NCBI RefSeq assembly: GCF_019312595.1
Contig: NZ_JAHWDQ010000001.1
Span: forward strand, 1,552,926-1,616,925
Direction of reading: 5' to 3'
Source of the DNA: Zhongshania aquimaris
GTDB lineage: Bacteria; Pseudomonadota; Gammaproteobacteria; Pseudomonadales; Spongiibacteraceae
DNA: 64,000 nt
The notes below the pieces were generated by a model that made no database searches, was not told where the DNA came from, and worked only from the letters and a program-made list of their open reading frames with translations. Below, one piece after another: positions 21,301 to 29,037 of the stretch (its first letter is position 1; each line of letters opens with the position of its first letter). A program made the position numbers and the translations under genes.

Positions 21301-21651
21301 AGCCTTCTTTCCGTCAACAAACTCAGTAACAGAAATACCATACAGCAGATGATTGTAGAGGCGTTCATTCGCAGCAGGTAAGCCTTCATTAAGGGCGGGA
21401 CTACATACTTCAGCAATCAGATTATCAATTGCCTGATCCGAAAGAGCAGACTCACGGCCAGCAAAATTATACGTCCGCTTAGCGAGCTCAGCTCGCAACG
21501 TTTTACGCAAAACCACTTCGCCATGCTTCCCGTCTCGGGCAATCAACGCCTGTTCAGGCGGTAGGAATGACCAGCCTAGACTAGTCAATAAACTAAGCGC
21601 TGGTAGTTTTGCACTGTATTCTTCCTGAAATTTCGGTGCGTATTGTGTCAT
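18373..21651 (-). CDS. hsdR: Type I restriction endonuclease, motor/nuclease subunit
   Basis: HsdR has 1092 residues. The N-terminal nuclease domain shows the PD-(D/E)XK pattern (RRPDIVCFVNGIPLVVIEAK, about residues 150-170). The SF2 helicase motor has Walker A WHTTGSGKSFT near residue 345, motif II LIDEGHRSQ, and motif VI near AIARVNR. Together with HsdM and HsdS it translocates and cuts DNA lacking the methyl mark. It is the fifth gene after the hsdM promoter, separated from hsdS by the SIR2 and HerA genes. All motor and nuclease residues I can check are present. Confidence 0.95.
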   Translation of the reverse strand: MTQYAPKFQEEYSAKLPALSLLTSLGWSFLPPEQALIARDGKHGEVVLRKTLRAELAKRTYNFAGRESALSDQAIDNLIAEVCSPALNEGLPAANERLYNHLLYGISVTEFVDGKKANPTIALIDWENLANNSFVFTEEFSVTRSAGVESRRPDIVCFVNGIPLVVIEAKRPDGNAQKGPTIDAGISQSLRNQRHDEIPLLFVYSQLLLSINGNEGRYGTCSTPSKFWAAWREEDISDAEMYAIKNKRLSDEQIENLFSHRPAGDLSWYQNLVGGGELAVTGQDQLLISLLSPARLLEMTRYFTLFDKKAGKIAARYQQVFGIKRLIERINTKRPDGGREGGVIWHTTGSGKSFTMVFLSKALILQETLKQCRIVVVTDRVDLETQLSKTFASGGELAGRKDKEAAMATSGRRLAEQIGKGTERIIFSLVQKFNTAAKLPECVNISPDIIVLIDEGHRSQGGENHIRMKQALPNAAFVAFTGTPLLKDDKTTSKFGPIVHAYTMQRAVEDKTVTPLLYEERIPDLDVNERAIDSWFDRITEGLSDDQKADLKRKFAKKGQVYGADDRIRLIALDIANHFVKNIDDGLKGQVACDSKAAAIKYKKYLDEAGLFESAVVMSPPDTREGNIAVDEETAPEVTQWWKNNVGSQDEQAYTKHLVERFEKDDSLKILIVVDKLLTGFDEPRNTVLYIDKPLKEHSLIQAIARVNRLHPKKKFGLLIDYRGILSELDTTIQKYQDLASRTQGGYDLNDIAGLYNQMSTEYKRLPQLYKTLWAIFSGVKNKNDIEQLRQVLVPKTEDRNGELVDVHLKVREDFYEALTAFASCLKVALQSATFFEDKSFSDDDRRHYKETVKQFSSLRQLVQQDAGERIDYDEYAEQVKKLLDKHVVGVEVKEPDGVYEVGKMGQKQPDDWSEDKTRNETDIIKTRVTRMIEQELRDDPYAQEAFSKLLREAIADAEKLFEHPLKQYMLFREFEEQVEARSLDDIPDSFAGNRHAQAYFGVFKKILPEAFAAFDPQVQDKWVKLALDVDQTVEMSVAENSINPQNIEADIRKQLLPRMFQECKAIGGGMDQAKKIVEMIVQITRIGLSGV

Positions 21652-21694
21652 TCGCTATCTCTCTTCAACCCCGATACCCAAGGTGCTACTTGGG

Positions 21695-23434
21695 TTAAGA
21701 CTTTGTTCTATTTTGTCTACGCATATTCTCTACGGCCAATGTAAAATCTCCATTGGTAACGTCCTCCTGCCAACGAGACCAGAAATCTATTGTTGCACTC
21801 AACGGTTTTTCCGTTGGAGGGTCAATTTTAATTCTGCTTGGCAGAAGTACCGAGTCACCTACAACCATAGCTTCCCCAACATCCATTATGGGTAATGCCT
21901 CTAAGAGGCTTTCCAAGCTTTCTGGTAGTAATTTACGCACAGTTGCTTGGTCATCCGCATTCGTTAATCGCAGTGAAATGATGTTGTTACACTGACTGAG
22001 AATGGTGGCACTTACATCTGAAGGCCTTTGGCTTACAACCATCAACGCAACGCCATATTTCCTTCCTTCTTTGGCGATTTTTTCAAATGCTTCAACGGCT
22101 CTGCGTTCAACTGGATTACCTTCTTTTCTTGGTAGGTACAGGTGCGCTTCATCACAGACAAAGGCGACCGGCCTGCGACTTTCCGGATTCGTCCAGAATT
22201 GAACTTGATAGATAATGCGAGCAACCAACCCAATAATTACTGGCAGTATGTCGGCAGGAACCTCTGAGAAATCGATTACTTTAATACTTTGCTTTTGCTT
22301 GCCAAAGCCCATTAGTTTTTCCGCAATCATGCTCAACGAATCGTATTGATTATATTTATCTGGGCTATTGAAGAGGAAACCATAACGTCGGTCGTCTAAT
22401 CGGCTAGCCATGCGAACCAGAAGCCTTGAAAATTCACCGTTAAAAGGCCCATTTTTGGGTCTGCTGGCCCCTGGGACTTTTTCTTCGTTGAGATATCTTA
22501 ATTTATTAATAACGTTGTCGAGAGAGTATGGAATTGGGCTATCAAGTGTAAAAGCCTGTAATAAGTCTGTTCGGCCATTAGCCTGAAGAAATTCTTTCTT
22601 CTGCTCAGTAATTGCATCCTGCACAACCACAACTTGGTTATGTGCACTGAATTCACTTCGGTCAACAAATAATGACTGAATTTCTTCAGAATTAAGCAAC
22701 CAATAGGGTAAAAAGAGCAGAGAATCATCTTCTACATCAACCTCATCCGGCCCCGGTATTCTCAGTTGCTTCGCATAGGAAAGTTCTTTGTATTCACCAT
22801 GCAAGTCGAATACGACAAGGTTTGAAGATGGGAGTTGCGAGCTTCGCTCCAGAATCGAAGCTACCGTCCATGATTTACCAGAGCCTGTGCTGCCAAGTAG
22901 AGCCGCATGCCGCTGGAACAATTTATTACCATCAACATATGCTCGAGCGTTTTCATTGAGCTTATAAGAACCCAATTCAAGTGAGTGCTCTCCATCGCCA
23001 CATTCAGAAATCACACGCATGAATTCTTCTAGGTGGGCATCTTTAAGTACGTAACAAGTTGAATCGATTTCAGGGACGTGATCTAGTGATCTTGAAAACT
23101 TATACTTTTGATCAACTGCATCCCATCTGGCTGCACCCATCAATGTGATCTTGACTGTGTTGACTACACTATCTTCAAAAACATCAATTTCGTTAGCGTC
23201 ATCTTCTTGCACTTCCAGCGCTATCGGCTGAGCAACCACAGCTTTGATGACTTTATCAATCATGCCAATGAGCCAACATTCAGTTGCACCGCTAAGTTGC
23301 ACGGTTACAAGCTGTCCAACTCTGGCTTTACGGAGATCCCTATCAGTCTTTACCAGAATGGATAGTTTTCTGGTATCAACTTCACGAATATTTCCAAGTG
23401 TGTAGCTGTCATCACTAAAAGTGAAAAGCGCCAT
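21695..23434 (-). CDS. HerA-family ATPase (SIR2-HerA defence partner)
   Basis: This is a 579-residue HerA/FtsK-type hexameric translocase. The N-terminal HAS-barrel-like region starts MALFTFSDDSYTLGNI. Walker A GSTGSGKSWT is near residue 180 and Walker B with VAFVCDEAHLYLP near residue 420; an arginine-finger region follows in SQRPSDVSATILSQC. HerA proteins next to SIR2 genes form SIR2-HerA anti-phage complexes that degrade NAD on infection. The start codon is one base after the SIR2 stop, so the two are translated together. The unusual part is their position inside a type I restriction operon. Confidence 0.9.
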   Translation of the reverse strand: MALFTFSDDSYTLGNIREVDTRKLSILVKTDRDLRKARVGQLVTVQLSGATECWLIGMIDKVIKAVVAQPIALEVQEDDANEIDVFEDSVVNTVKITLMGAARWDAVDQKYKFSRSLDHVPEIDSTCYVLKDAHLEEFMRVISECGDGEHSLELGSYKLNENARAYVDGNKLFQRHAALLGSTGSGKSWTVASILERSSQLPSSNLVVFDLHGEYKELSYAKQLRIPGPDEVDVEDDSLLFLPYWLLNSEEIQSLFVDRSEFSAHNQVVVVQDAITEQKKEFLQANGRTDLLQAFTLDSPIPYSLDNVINKLRYLNEEKVPGASRPKNGPFNGEFSRLLVRMASRLDDRRYGFLFNSPDKYNQYDSLSMIAEKLMGFGKQKQSIKVIDFSEVPADILPVIIGLVARIIYQVQFWTNPESRRPVAFVCDEAHLYLPRKEGNPVERRAVEAFEKIAKEGRKYGVALMVVSQRPSDVSATILSQCNNIISLRLTNADDQATVRKLLPESLESLLEALPIMDVGEAMVVGDSVLLPSRIKIDPPTEKPLSATIDFWSRWQEDVTNGDFTLAVENMRRQNRTKS

Positions 23435-23435
23435 A

Positions 23436-24527
23436 TTACCCTCCTAAAAATTCGTTGGTAAAGGCGCCAAAACGCCATAATTCCTTGTTATCGATATGCA
23501 GCCAGTTTTCAAACTTTGTGTTGTAGATTCTGCTTTTATCTGAGTCTGTCTGTTTGCAGACAAGCCACATGTTTGGACATTTATTTAGCCACTCCTCGAT
23601 TCTTGGATTCGAATCCCGAGTAATTACCAACGCACGGCACTGGTCTTGTTCTAGCTTTTGTCTAAATGCATTATTAACAAGCTGGGAATCATTAAAGCCA
23701 AATCCTAAAAACAAAAAGCTGGTATGGTTTCCGACGGCGTTGTCATATTCAGCCAATTGCGCTCTGTCCTTGTGCAACCGTTGGTATTTGGCCGTACCGG
23801 GAGTAATCATGGCCCGCACAACACCCTCAGGTTTATTAAGTATCCAGCTATTACACTCAATAAGTTGCGTTTCCCATTCAAATGTATTCAACGAGCCATG
23901 TGGTTTATGTAGTCGAACATGCTTGCATTCAACGGCTCTTAATGGCTGTCTTGGCTTGCCGAGGCCTCGCTGTATCGACTGAACCGACTTTTTCGCTTCA
24001 CTCCAATCGTAACGTCTAAGGAAGCCGCCATAGAACCCTGTAATATAGGGAACCTTGTGTCGAACAAAGGCGTATTCAGCCAATAGATCGTAATTTGGCG
24101 TTGCGACGTGAAGTTGTTTATCGGCCTGCGGTAGAGCCTCAACGAGCTTTTTCAGTAGAGAGCCAGCGGGCCAATCGCGTAACCCTGACATGATTGGATG
24201 AGCATAAGCGTTATCGTGGTGCGCAACAAAACTGGCAGTAAGTTCGACTATTCGATTAGTTAGAGTATTATCCTTGATGAAGTCCATTGCGGATTCAAAA
24301 TCATGAGTACTGGTATCGAGCGCAGAGACAACTTGCTGCCACTGTTGTTCCTGCGTCTCCGTCATACCGCGGGTAAGCCCGGCTCGAAGGTGACGCTCAA
24401 GAGCAGGCATCCCAAAATTGAGATCAAGTGCGCATGAAGTTCCTGTACCAAATAGGACAAATGGCTTCTCGGTAAAAAACTCAGCAATTTCCTGATATGC
24501 AACTTCCTTTGTCAGCTCCATTTGCAA
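23436..24527 (-). CDS. SIR2-like NADase (SIR2-HerA defence)
   Basis: This 363-residue SIR2-family protein carries the nucleotide-binding start FVLFGTGTSCALD (near residue 19), the TPNYDLLAEYAF segment matching the family TxNYDxLxE, a catalytic-type HGSLN in KPHGSLNTF, and the late FLGFGFNDSQL motif. In defence SIR2 proteins these residues hydrolyse NAD. It starts six bases after hsdS and ends one base before herA, so it is firmly within the operon. It is probably an effector released or activated by HerA, aborting infection. An ATG two codons inside the frame (24521) is an equally good start. Confidence 0.9.
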   Translation of the reverse strand: MQMELTKEVAYQEIAEFFTEKPFVLFGTGTSCALDLNFGMPALERHLRAGLTRGMTETQEQQWQQVVSALDTSTHDFESAMDFIKDNTLTNRIVELTASFVAHHDNAYAHPIMSGLRDWPAGSLLKKLVEALPQADKQLHVATPNYDLLAEYAFVRHKVPYITGFYGGFLRRYDWSEAKKSVQSIQRGLGKPRQPLRAVECKHVRLHKPHGSLNTFEWETQLIECNSWILNKPEGVVRAMITPGTAKYQRLHKDRAQLAEYDNAVGNHTSFLFLGFGFNDSQLVNNAFRQKLEQDQCRALVITRDSNPRIEEWLNKCPNMWLVCKQTDSDKSRIYNTKFENWLHIDNKELWRFGAFTNEFLGG

Positions 24528-24533
24528 CCTCCC

Positions 24534-25787
24534 CTAGCCCAACAAAACTCGACACTTACCTGTCAAAAGCTGCTGCATAAGAGCTTTCCTCTCTTGTTTT
24601 AAGACATCAAGCTTCTGCTGCAAAGTGCTGATTTCCTGGTCGGCGGTGAATAGCACGGCGGCGATTGTTTCTTGCTCCTCAACCGGAGGCAGCCTGAAAC
24701 AAGCTTTATGAATAGCGCCAATCGTTAGTCCGAAGCGTGTTGCTCCTGTAGCTAGGGTAAAGAAATAATATCTGGTTTTTGGTATTGAAAATAAGTAGCT
24801 TAAATACTCGCCAGATAAGTATTCTTTATTGGGTCTTACAATCGCCAGGTGATAACCACAAACCACACCATCTAAGTCCTCAGAGACTAAGGCTGGCACA
24901 GCAATGTCACCAGGAGTCTCAGAGTCCTTAGTGATGATTACGTCATTGACTTGAAGTGTATATTTTTCAATTTCTGAGGGCTTTGCTGTAGCTTTCATAA
25001 AGCTCAAGCTGCGTTTAATTCTATTGTTGTAATACACGTCGGTGTAGTTGCAAAGCTCGACCGGTAGCTCGCCCTCAGTAGTCTTTTTGTCTACAGGACT
25101 AACTATGACTTGTGCTAGATCTGTTAGGTAGTGATCATTCCACTTCCCACTAAACCTAGCCCCATTTTTATCCAGAAGACGCCTTTTTCCGGTTAGCAAC
25201 TGCTGCATCAGTGCTTTTTTCTGTTGCTGGCTGCTGGCGAGAAGCTGCTCGCAGATGGCAATGGCCTTATCCCAAGTGGAAAGAATTTGGGCCATCTTCT
25301 TTTGTTCTGCGCGAGGAGGTAGAAGTACTGAGAACTCCTTAATATCGTTAGGGCTTATGTGAGGTACAGCCGTGGCTGTTTGAACAGATTTAACGTACTG
25401 TTCGAATTTATGCCCAGAAAAGTACTGTCGAAGTAGGGCTTGCTCCAGAGTCCCCCTAGCACGAACCCTCGCAACCCGCTGAACTAGCAAGCAAGGCAGG
25501 TCTTCAGCTTTCAACTCAGCGACTTTCAGTCCAGTCGATATCCAGGTACGATCGAGGGCAACAACGAAATCGCCCTCCTGCAAGTGGTATCGATCAAGAC
25601 CCTCCAATTCAGTTTGAGGCCATAATTTTGCGTTTCGCCAACGTAGGCTCCCGGGCTCAATATTGTCACCTCGAAGCAACCGGATATCGCCACCTGCACT
25701 TGAGTAACGATCACTTTTAAAAGCAAATCCTGTCAGGCAATCGATATGCTCTCCAAATGTCGTGTGAACCCAACCCTCAGGCGCCAT
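24534..25787 (-). CDS. hsdS: Type I restriction specificity subunit
   Basis: HsdS of 417 residues has two target-recognition domains, each followed by a conserved coiled-coil spacer: LPPRAEQKKMAQILSTWDKA in the first half and LPPVEEQETIAAVL near the end, each closing with ALMQQLLTGK. The two halves are therefore a clear internal duplication, as in normal bipartite recognition. Its start overlaps the hsdM stop by 11 bp, indicating coupled translation. The recognition sequence cannot be predicted by eye. Confidence 0.94.
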   Translation of the reverse strand: MAPEGWVHTTFGEHIDCLTGFAFKSDRYSSAGGDIRLLRGDNIEPGSLRWRNAKLWPQTELEGLDRYHLQEGDFVVALDRTWISTGLKVAELKAEDLPCLLVQRVARVRARGTLEQALLRQYFSGHKFEQYVKSVQTATAVPHISPNDIKEFSVLLPPRAEQKKMAQILSTWDKAIAICEQLLASSQQQKKALMQQLLTGKRRLLDKNGARFSGKWNDHYLTDLAQVIVSPVDKKTTEGELPVELCNYTDVYYNNRIKRSLSFMKATAKPSEIEKYTLQVNDVIITKDSETPGDIAVPALVSEDLDGVVCGYHLAIVRPNKEYLSGEYLSYLFSIPKTRYYFFTLATGATRFGLTIGAIHKACFRLPPVEEQETIAAVLFTADQEISTLQQKLDVLKQERKALMQQLLTGKCRVLLG

Positions 25788-27300
25788 AACCGAGCTCCTC
25801 CAGATATTTATTCATTTCGCCCTCCAATAGAGCTAGGTGCGATTTCAACCTTTCGCGCTCTAGACGAACCTCCACCAAATCAATTTCCTCCTCCTCCTCA
25901 AAGGTATCAACATATCGCGGAATATTAAGGTTATAGTCGTTTTCTTTTATCTCTTCTGCACTAGCTATATGAGAATATTTGGCATATTCCGCACGATCTC
26001 GGTACGAGGAGATGATTTTGGAAATATTCTCTTCCGTAAGAATATTTTGGTTCTTTCCCGCCTTAAACTCATTGCTTGCGTCAATGAAAAGCACCGTATT
26101 GTCAGGCTTTTCTCTTTTGAAAATAAGAATCGCCGCAGGGATACCCGTACCGTAAAAGAGCTTTTCCGGCAGACCAATAACCGCATCAAGCAAGTTCTCT
26201 TCAATTAGCTTTTGACGAATCTTTCCCTCAGTTGATCCGCGGAATAGGACACCATGCGGCACAACCACGCCCATGCGGCCAGTGTTAGGCTTTAGGGTTT
26301 CGATCATGTGAAGGATGAACGCGTAATCACCTTTGGTTTTAGGCGGTACGCCCCGACGGAAACGACTGAATTTGTCGTGCTCCGCTTCGTCATGGCCCCA
26401 CTTGTCCAAGGAAAACGGCGGGTTGGCGGTAACGATATCGAATAACATTAGATCGCCATTCTTATCCAACAGCTTGGGGTTACGGATTGTGTCGCCCCAT
26501 TCAATTTTGTGATTGTCTTCGCCGTGCAAGAACATGTTCATTTTAGCGAGTGACCAGGTCGAGCCAATGGCCTCTTGCCCGTACAGGGCGTACTGTTTAC
26601 TACCGTGATTGCTAACGACTTTGCGACCACACTTCATTAAGAGCGAGCCAGAACCACAAGCCGGGTCACAAATGCTGTCACCCGCCTGAGGGTCAAGCAA
26701 ATCTGAAATCAGATCTGACACTTCTGGCGGGGTATAGAACTCACCCGCTTTTTGGCCACCGCTGGCCGCGAAGTTTTTGATCATGTATTCGTAGGCATTA
26801 CCAATGACATCAAGCGTGCCGACTCGAGAGGGTTTTAGGTTAAGCTCTGGCTTGGCAAAGTCTTCAAGCAGGTGACGCAGAATGGTGTTCTTTTGCTTTT
26901 CCTCACCTAACTTATCAGTATTGAAGCTGATGTCTTGGAATACGCTTTTACCGGCATCTTTCAATTTCGTGCCGTTCGCTTCTTCGATGGCATGCAGCGC
27001 TTGGTCGATGCGCTCGCCATTGCCGGGCTCATGACGCCGATCGTACAAAGCGTAGAAGCTCGCCTCAATCGGCAGCACAAAGCGTTCATTCTTCATCATC
27101 TCGATAATTAATTCTGGCTCATCACCGTACTCGGCTTTATAGCCATCGTAGTGATCTTGCCAAACATCAGAGATGTACTTCACGAAAAGCAGCGTAAGGA
27201 TGAAGTCTTTGTAGGTATCTGCGCTCACGGTTCCCCGGAACGTATCACAAGCGGCCCATAAGGCTTTGTTGATGCTGTCTTGGCTTATTTTGTCGTTCAT
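25777..27300 (-). CDS. hsdM: Type I DNA adenine methyltransferase subunit
   Basis: HsdM has 507 residues from the ATG at 27298-27300, which is preceded on the coding strand by AAAGGAC; a longer frame to 27375 adds 25 residues unlike the family. Methyltransferase motifs are the SAM-binding DPACGSGSLLM (near residue 210) and the catalytic IVTANPPFSL for N6-adenine methylation. The N-terminal helical region and C-terminal coiled helix are normal. It lies in the hsd operon and is overlapped by hsdS. Confidence 0.95.
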   Translation of the reverse strand: MNDKISQDSINKALWAACDTFRGTVSADTYKDFILTLLFVKYISDVWQDHYDGYKAEYGDEPELIIEMMKNERFVLPIEASFYALYDRRHEPGNGERIDQALHAIEEANGTKLKDAGKSVFQDISFNTDKLGEEKQKNTILRHLLEDFAKPELNLKPSRVGTLDVIGNAYEYMIKNFAASGGQKAGEFYTPPEVSDLISDLLDPQAGDSICDPACGSGSLLMKCGRKVVSNHGSKQYALYGQEAIGSTWSLAKMNMFLHGEDNHKIEWGDTIRNPKLLDKNGDLMLFDIVTANPPFSLDKWGHDEAEHDKFSRFRRGVPPKTKGDYAFILHMIETLKPNTGRMGVVVPHGVLFRGSTEGKIRQKLIEENLLDAVIGLPEKLFYGTGIPAAILIFKREKPDNTVLFIDASNEFKAGKNQNILTEENISKIISSYRDRAEYAKYSHIASAEEIKENDYNLNIPRYVDTFEEEEEIDLVEVRLERERLKSHLALLEGEMNKYLEELGYGA

Positions 27301-27343
27301 GGAAGTCCTTTGTGTGTTTTCCAATAGTCGGTGTAAGTATGTG

Positions 27344-27949
27344 TTAGCGGCTAACGCCGTCGATGAGATGTGCACGTTGCATCATCTGAGTCGCCAGTCC
27401 TTTCATCTGGCGCTCTCGATTCTCTATAAGACCCTCTAGCACTCGTCGCTCTTCGCGCTGCGCGCGGTACAACGCTGCAAACTTTTCCTGCTCGGCTAAT
27501 GACGGTAGCGCCAACAAGATCTGCCTGAAATCTGCTATTCGAAGGGTAAGCGACGTGACGCCCTCAGCATCCAACCGCACCTTGTTCTGAAAGGGGCCCT
27601 GATTCATCTGCCATGCTATAAAATCAGGTAATGCCATATTCGGCCGCACACGCAGATGAAAGAAGTGCGGGGAACAAAGTACCTGACCAGGGATATCTCG
27701 CGCCACCGTGGCATTAAGCCGCGCCCCCCGAGCCGCAAAAAGTATATCTCCATCCTCGACCCAGCGCTCAGTACGCTTGCGCTCCACACTTGTCAGTATC
27801 ACCGAATCCCAGTCTACGCCGCGATGCATATCGACATCGCGAAGCTGAACCATAGCCACACCATCGGGCGACTCGCGAATCCCTCCGCGTATCGGATGGC
27901 CAGGCCAACCACGCCCCTCAAAAACGTCTGCAACAGTAACTAGACGCAC
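27344..27949 (-). CDS. Single-TRD HsdS-like protein upstream of hsdM
   Basis: This 201-residue protein has one HsdS-style target-recognition half followed by the spacer LALPSLAEQEKFAALYRAQREERRVLEGLIENRERQ (positions about 145-180). It is the first gene of the restriction operon, 43 bp before hsdM. It could be an alternative or auxiliary specificity half-subunit, or a truncated hsdS retained after recombination. Because it keeps a clean frame and ends in a coherent C-terminus, I favour a real gene. Its start lies at the edge of the divergent region facing tnsA. Confidence 0.75.
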   Translation of the reverse strand: MRLVTVADVFEGRGWPGHPIRGGIRESPDGVAMVQLRDVDMHRGVDWDSVILTSVERKRTERWVEDGDILFAARGARLNATVARDIPGQVLCSPHFFHLRVRPNMALPDFIAWQMNQGPFQNKVRLDAEGVTSLTLRIADFRQILLALPSLAEQEKFAALYRAQREERRVLEGLIENRERQMKGLATQMMQRAHLIDGVSR

Positions 27950-28001
27950 TTATCCCCCCTTAATGCAAATCAGCAACAGGTAGCCGATGGGGAATTATTA
28001 T

Positions 28002-28125
28002 GCCGTAAATTAAATATTCTGCAATAGGAGGCATGATTAATTACATCATAAGCCGTACTGCATTTAATTATTGACAAAAAGGCAAGGTATTATTATTATA
28101 TGACATCATGAGCCATACTCATTAT
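28002..28125. promoter_or_regulatory. Three spaced repeats in the hsd / tnsA divergent region
   Basis: The motif ACATCATRAGCCRTACT occurs at about 28043 and 28103, and a weaker copy (TTATTATGCCGTAA) near 27996. The cores are spaced 50 and 60 bp apart in the same direction. They lie in the 335-bp gap between the restriction operon and tnsA. In Tn7-like elements the tnsA end holds several TnsB-binding sites, so these may be such sites. They could equally be operators controlling both operons. No terminal TGT could be placed. Confidence 0.55.
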
Positions 28126-28194
28126 TTATATCGGCACTGATTACACCTTAAAAAAGGCCAGGGGTACGCATGAAACAGACCATAGACATATAGC

Positions 28195-28217
28195 AGTCGC
28201 CACCCTTCGTGGCGACT
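28195..28217 (+). terminator. Strong hairpin before tnsA
   Basis: AGTCGCCAC-CCTTC-GTGGCGACT is a 9-bp perfect stem with a 5-nt loop, about 70 bp before the tnsA start. A seven-codon frame (ATG at 28170 to TAG) lies just in front of it. There is no strong T-run behind it, so it might be an attenuator or leader structure rather than a plain terminator. Confidence 0.5.
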
Positions 28218-28284
28218 AACGTCACCCTTTAATTTAATCAAATCAACTCCAAAACAAGACACTCAATACTGGGAGGGCCTCGCT

Positions 28285-29037
28285 ATGTCCAAAGGATTTT
28301 CAATCACTCTTCCCGATGGCGAGTACTTCCTAAAAGATATTGATCAAGCTGCAGCCGAAGCACCAAACTTCCCTCCGGTTCGCAAGATTTACGGCTATCG
28401 CGGCGGCCCTAGGAAAATCAAAGCTAAATCCCGAAAAAATAAAGCGGAAATGCCCGCATTTTCGCGGGTGACACTAGAAGGCGATTATGAATTTGCGGCC
28501 TTTTACTGGCTCGAAGCCAACCCCTTAGTGCAATGGTATAAACCACAACCATTCAAAGTAAGATTCCACGACGGCTTAACTACAACGACCTATGTCGGCG
28601 ATTTCCTAGCCCGAATGGTCGATGGAAGCTACACAATCTACGAAGTAAAAAAGAGTACGAACCTCGACGACCCAGATGTAGCCAAACGCTTAGAAAGTTT
28701 ACAAAAAGCTTTTTTGAAAACCAATGTGAAATTTGAAGTGTTGTTAAGCGATGAACTAACAGCACAACCCAGACTGCAAACTTGGATGTATCTCTACGGT
28801 AAGACACGAAGCGCGCTAACCAAAAAAGCAGTGCTACAGACCGCCAAACAAGAATTCCTGAAGAGCCTCACACACCTTGGGGGGTCTGCAAAGCTTATAG
28901 AATTGAAGAAGACCTCACCGCTGGTCAACGAGACAGGGCTAGCGCTAGCTATTTTTGATGGCGTTGTGACAAGCAAATACCGTCTACCAATATGTGACGG
29001 GTTCGACGCTTTCTTTACCGCTCCCGGAGAGAAATAA
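28285..29037 (+). CDS. tnsA: TnsA-like transposon endonuclease
   Basis: This 250-residue protein resembles TnsA, which cuts the 5' transposon ends so that Tn7-like elements move by cut-and-paste. The N-terminal nuclease has the expected pattern: Glu in LEGDYEFAAFYWLEANP, Asp in TYVGDFLARMVDG, and Glu/Lys in YTIYEVKKS. The C-terminal ~100 residues form the TnsC-contacting part in known TnsA. RBS GGGAGG lies before the ATG. The stop overlaps the tnsB start (TAATG). Confidence 0.9.
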   Translation: MSKGFSITLPDGEYFLKDIDQAAAEAPNFPPVRKIYGYRGGPRKIKAKSRKNKAEMPAFSRVTLEGDYEFAAFYWLEANPLVQWYKPQPFKVRFHDGLTTTTYVGDFLARMVDGSYTIYEVKKSTNLDDPDVAKRLESLQKAFLKTNVKFEVLLSDELTAQPRLQTWMYLYGKTRSALTKKAVLQTAKQEFLKSLTHLGGSAKLIELKKTSPLVNETGLALAIFDGVVTSKYRLPICDGFDAFFTAPGEK

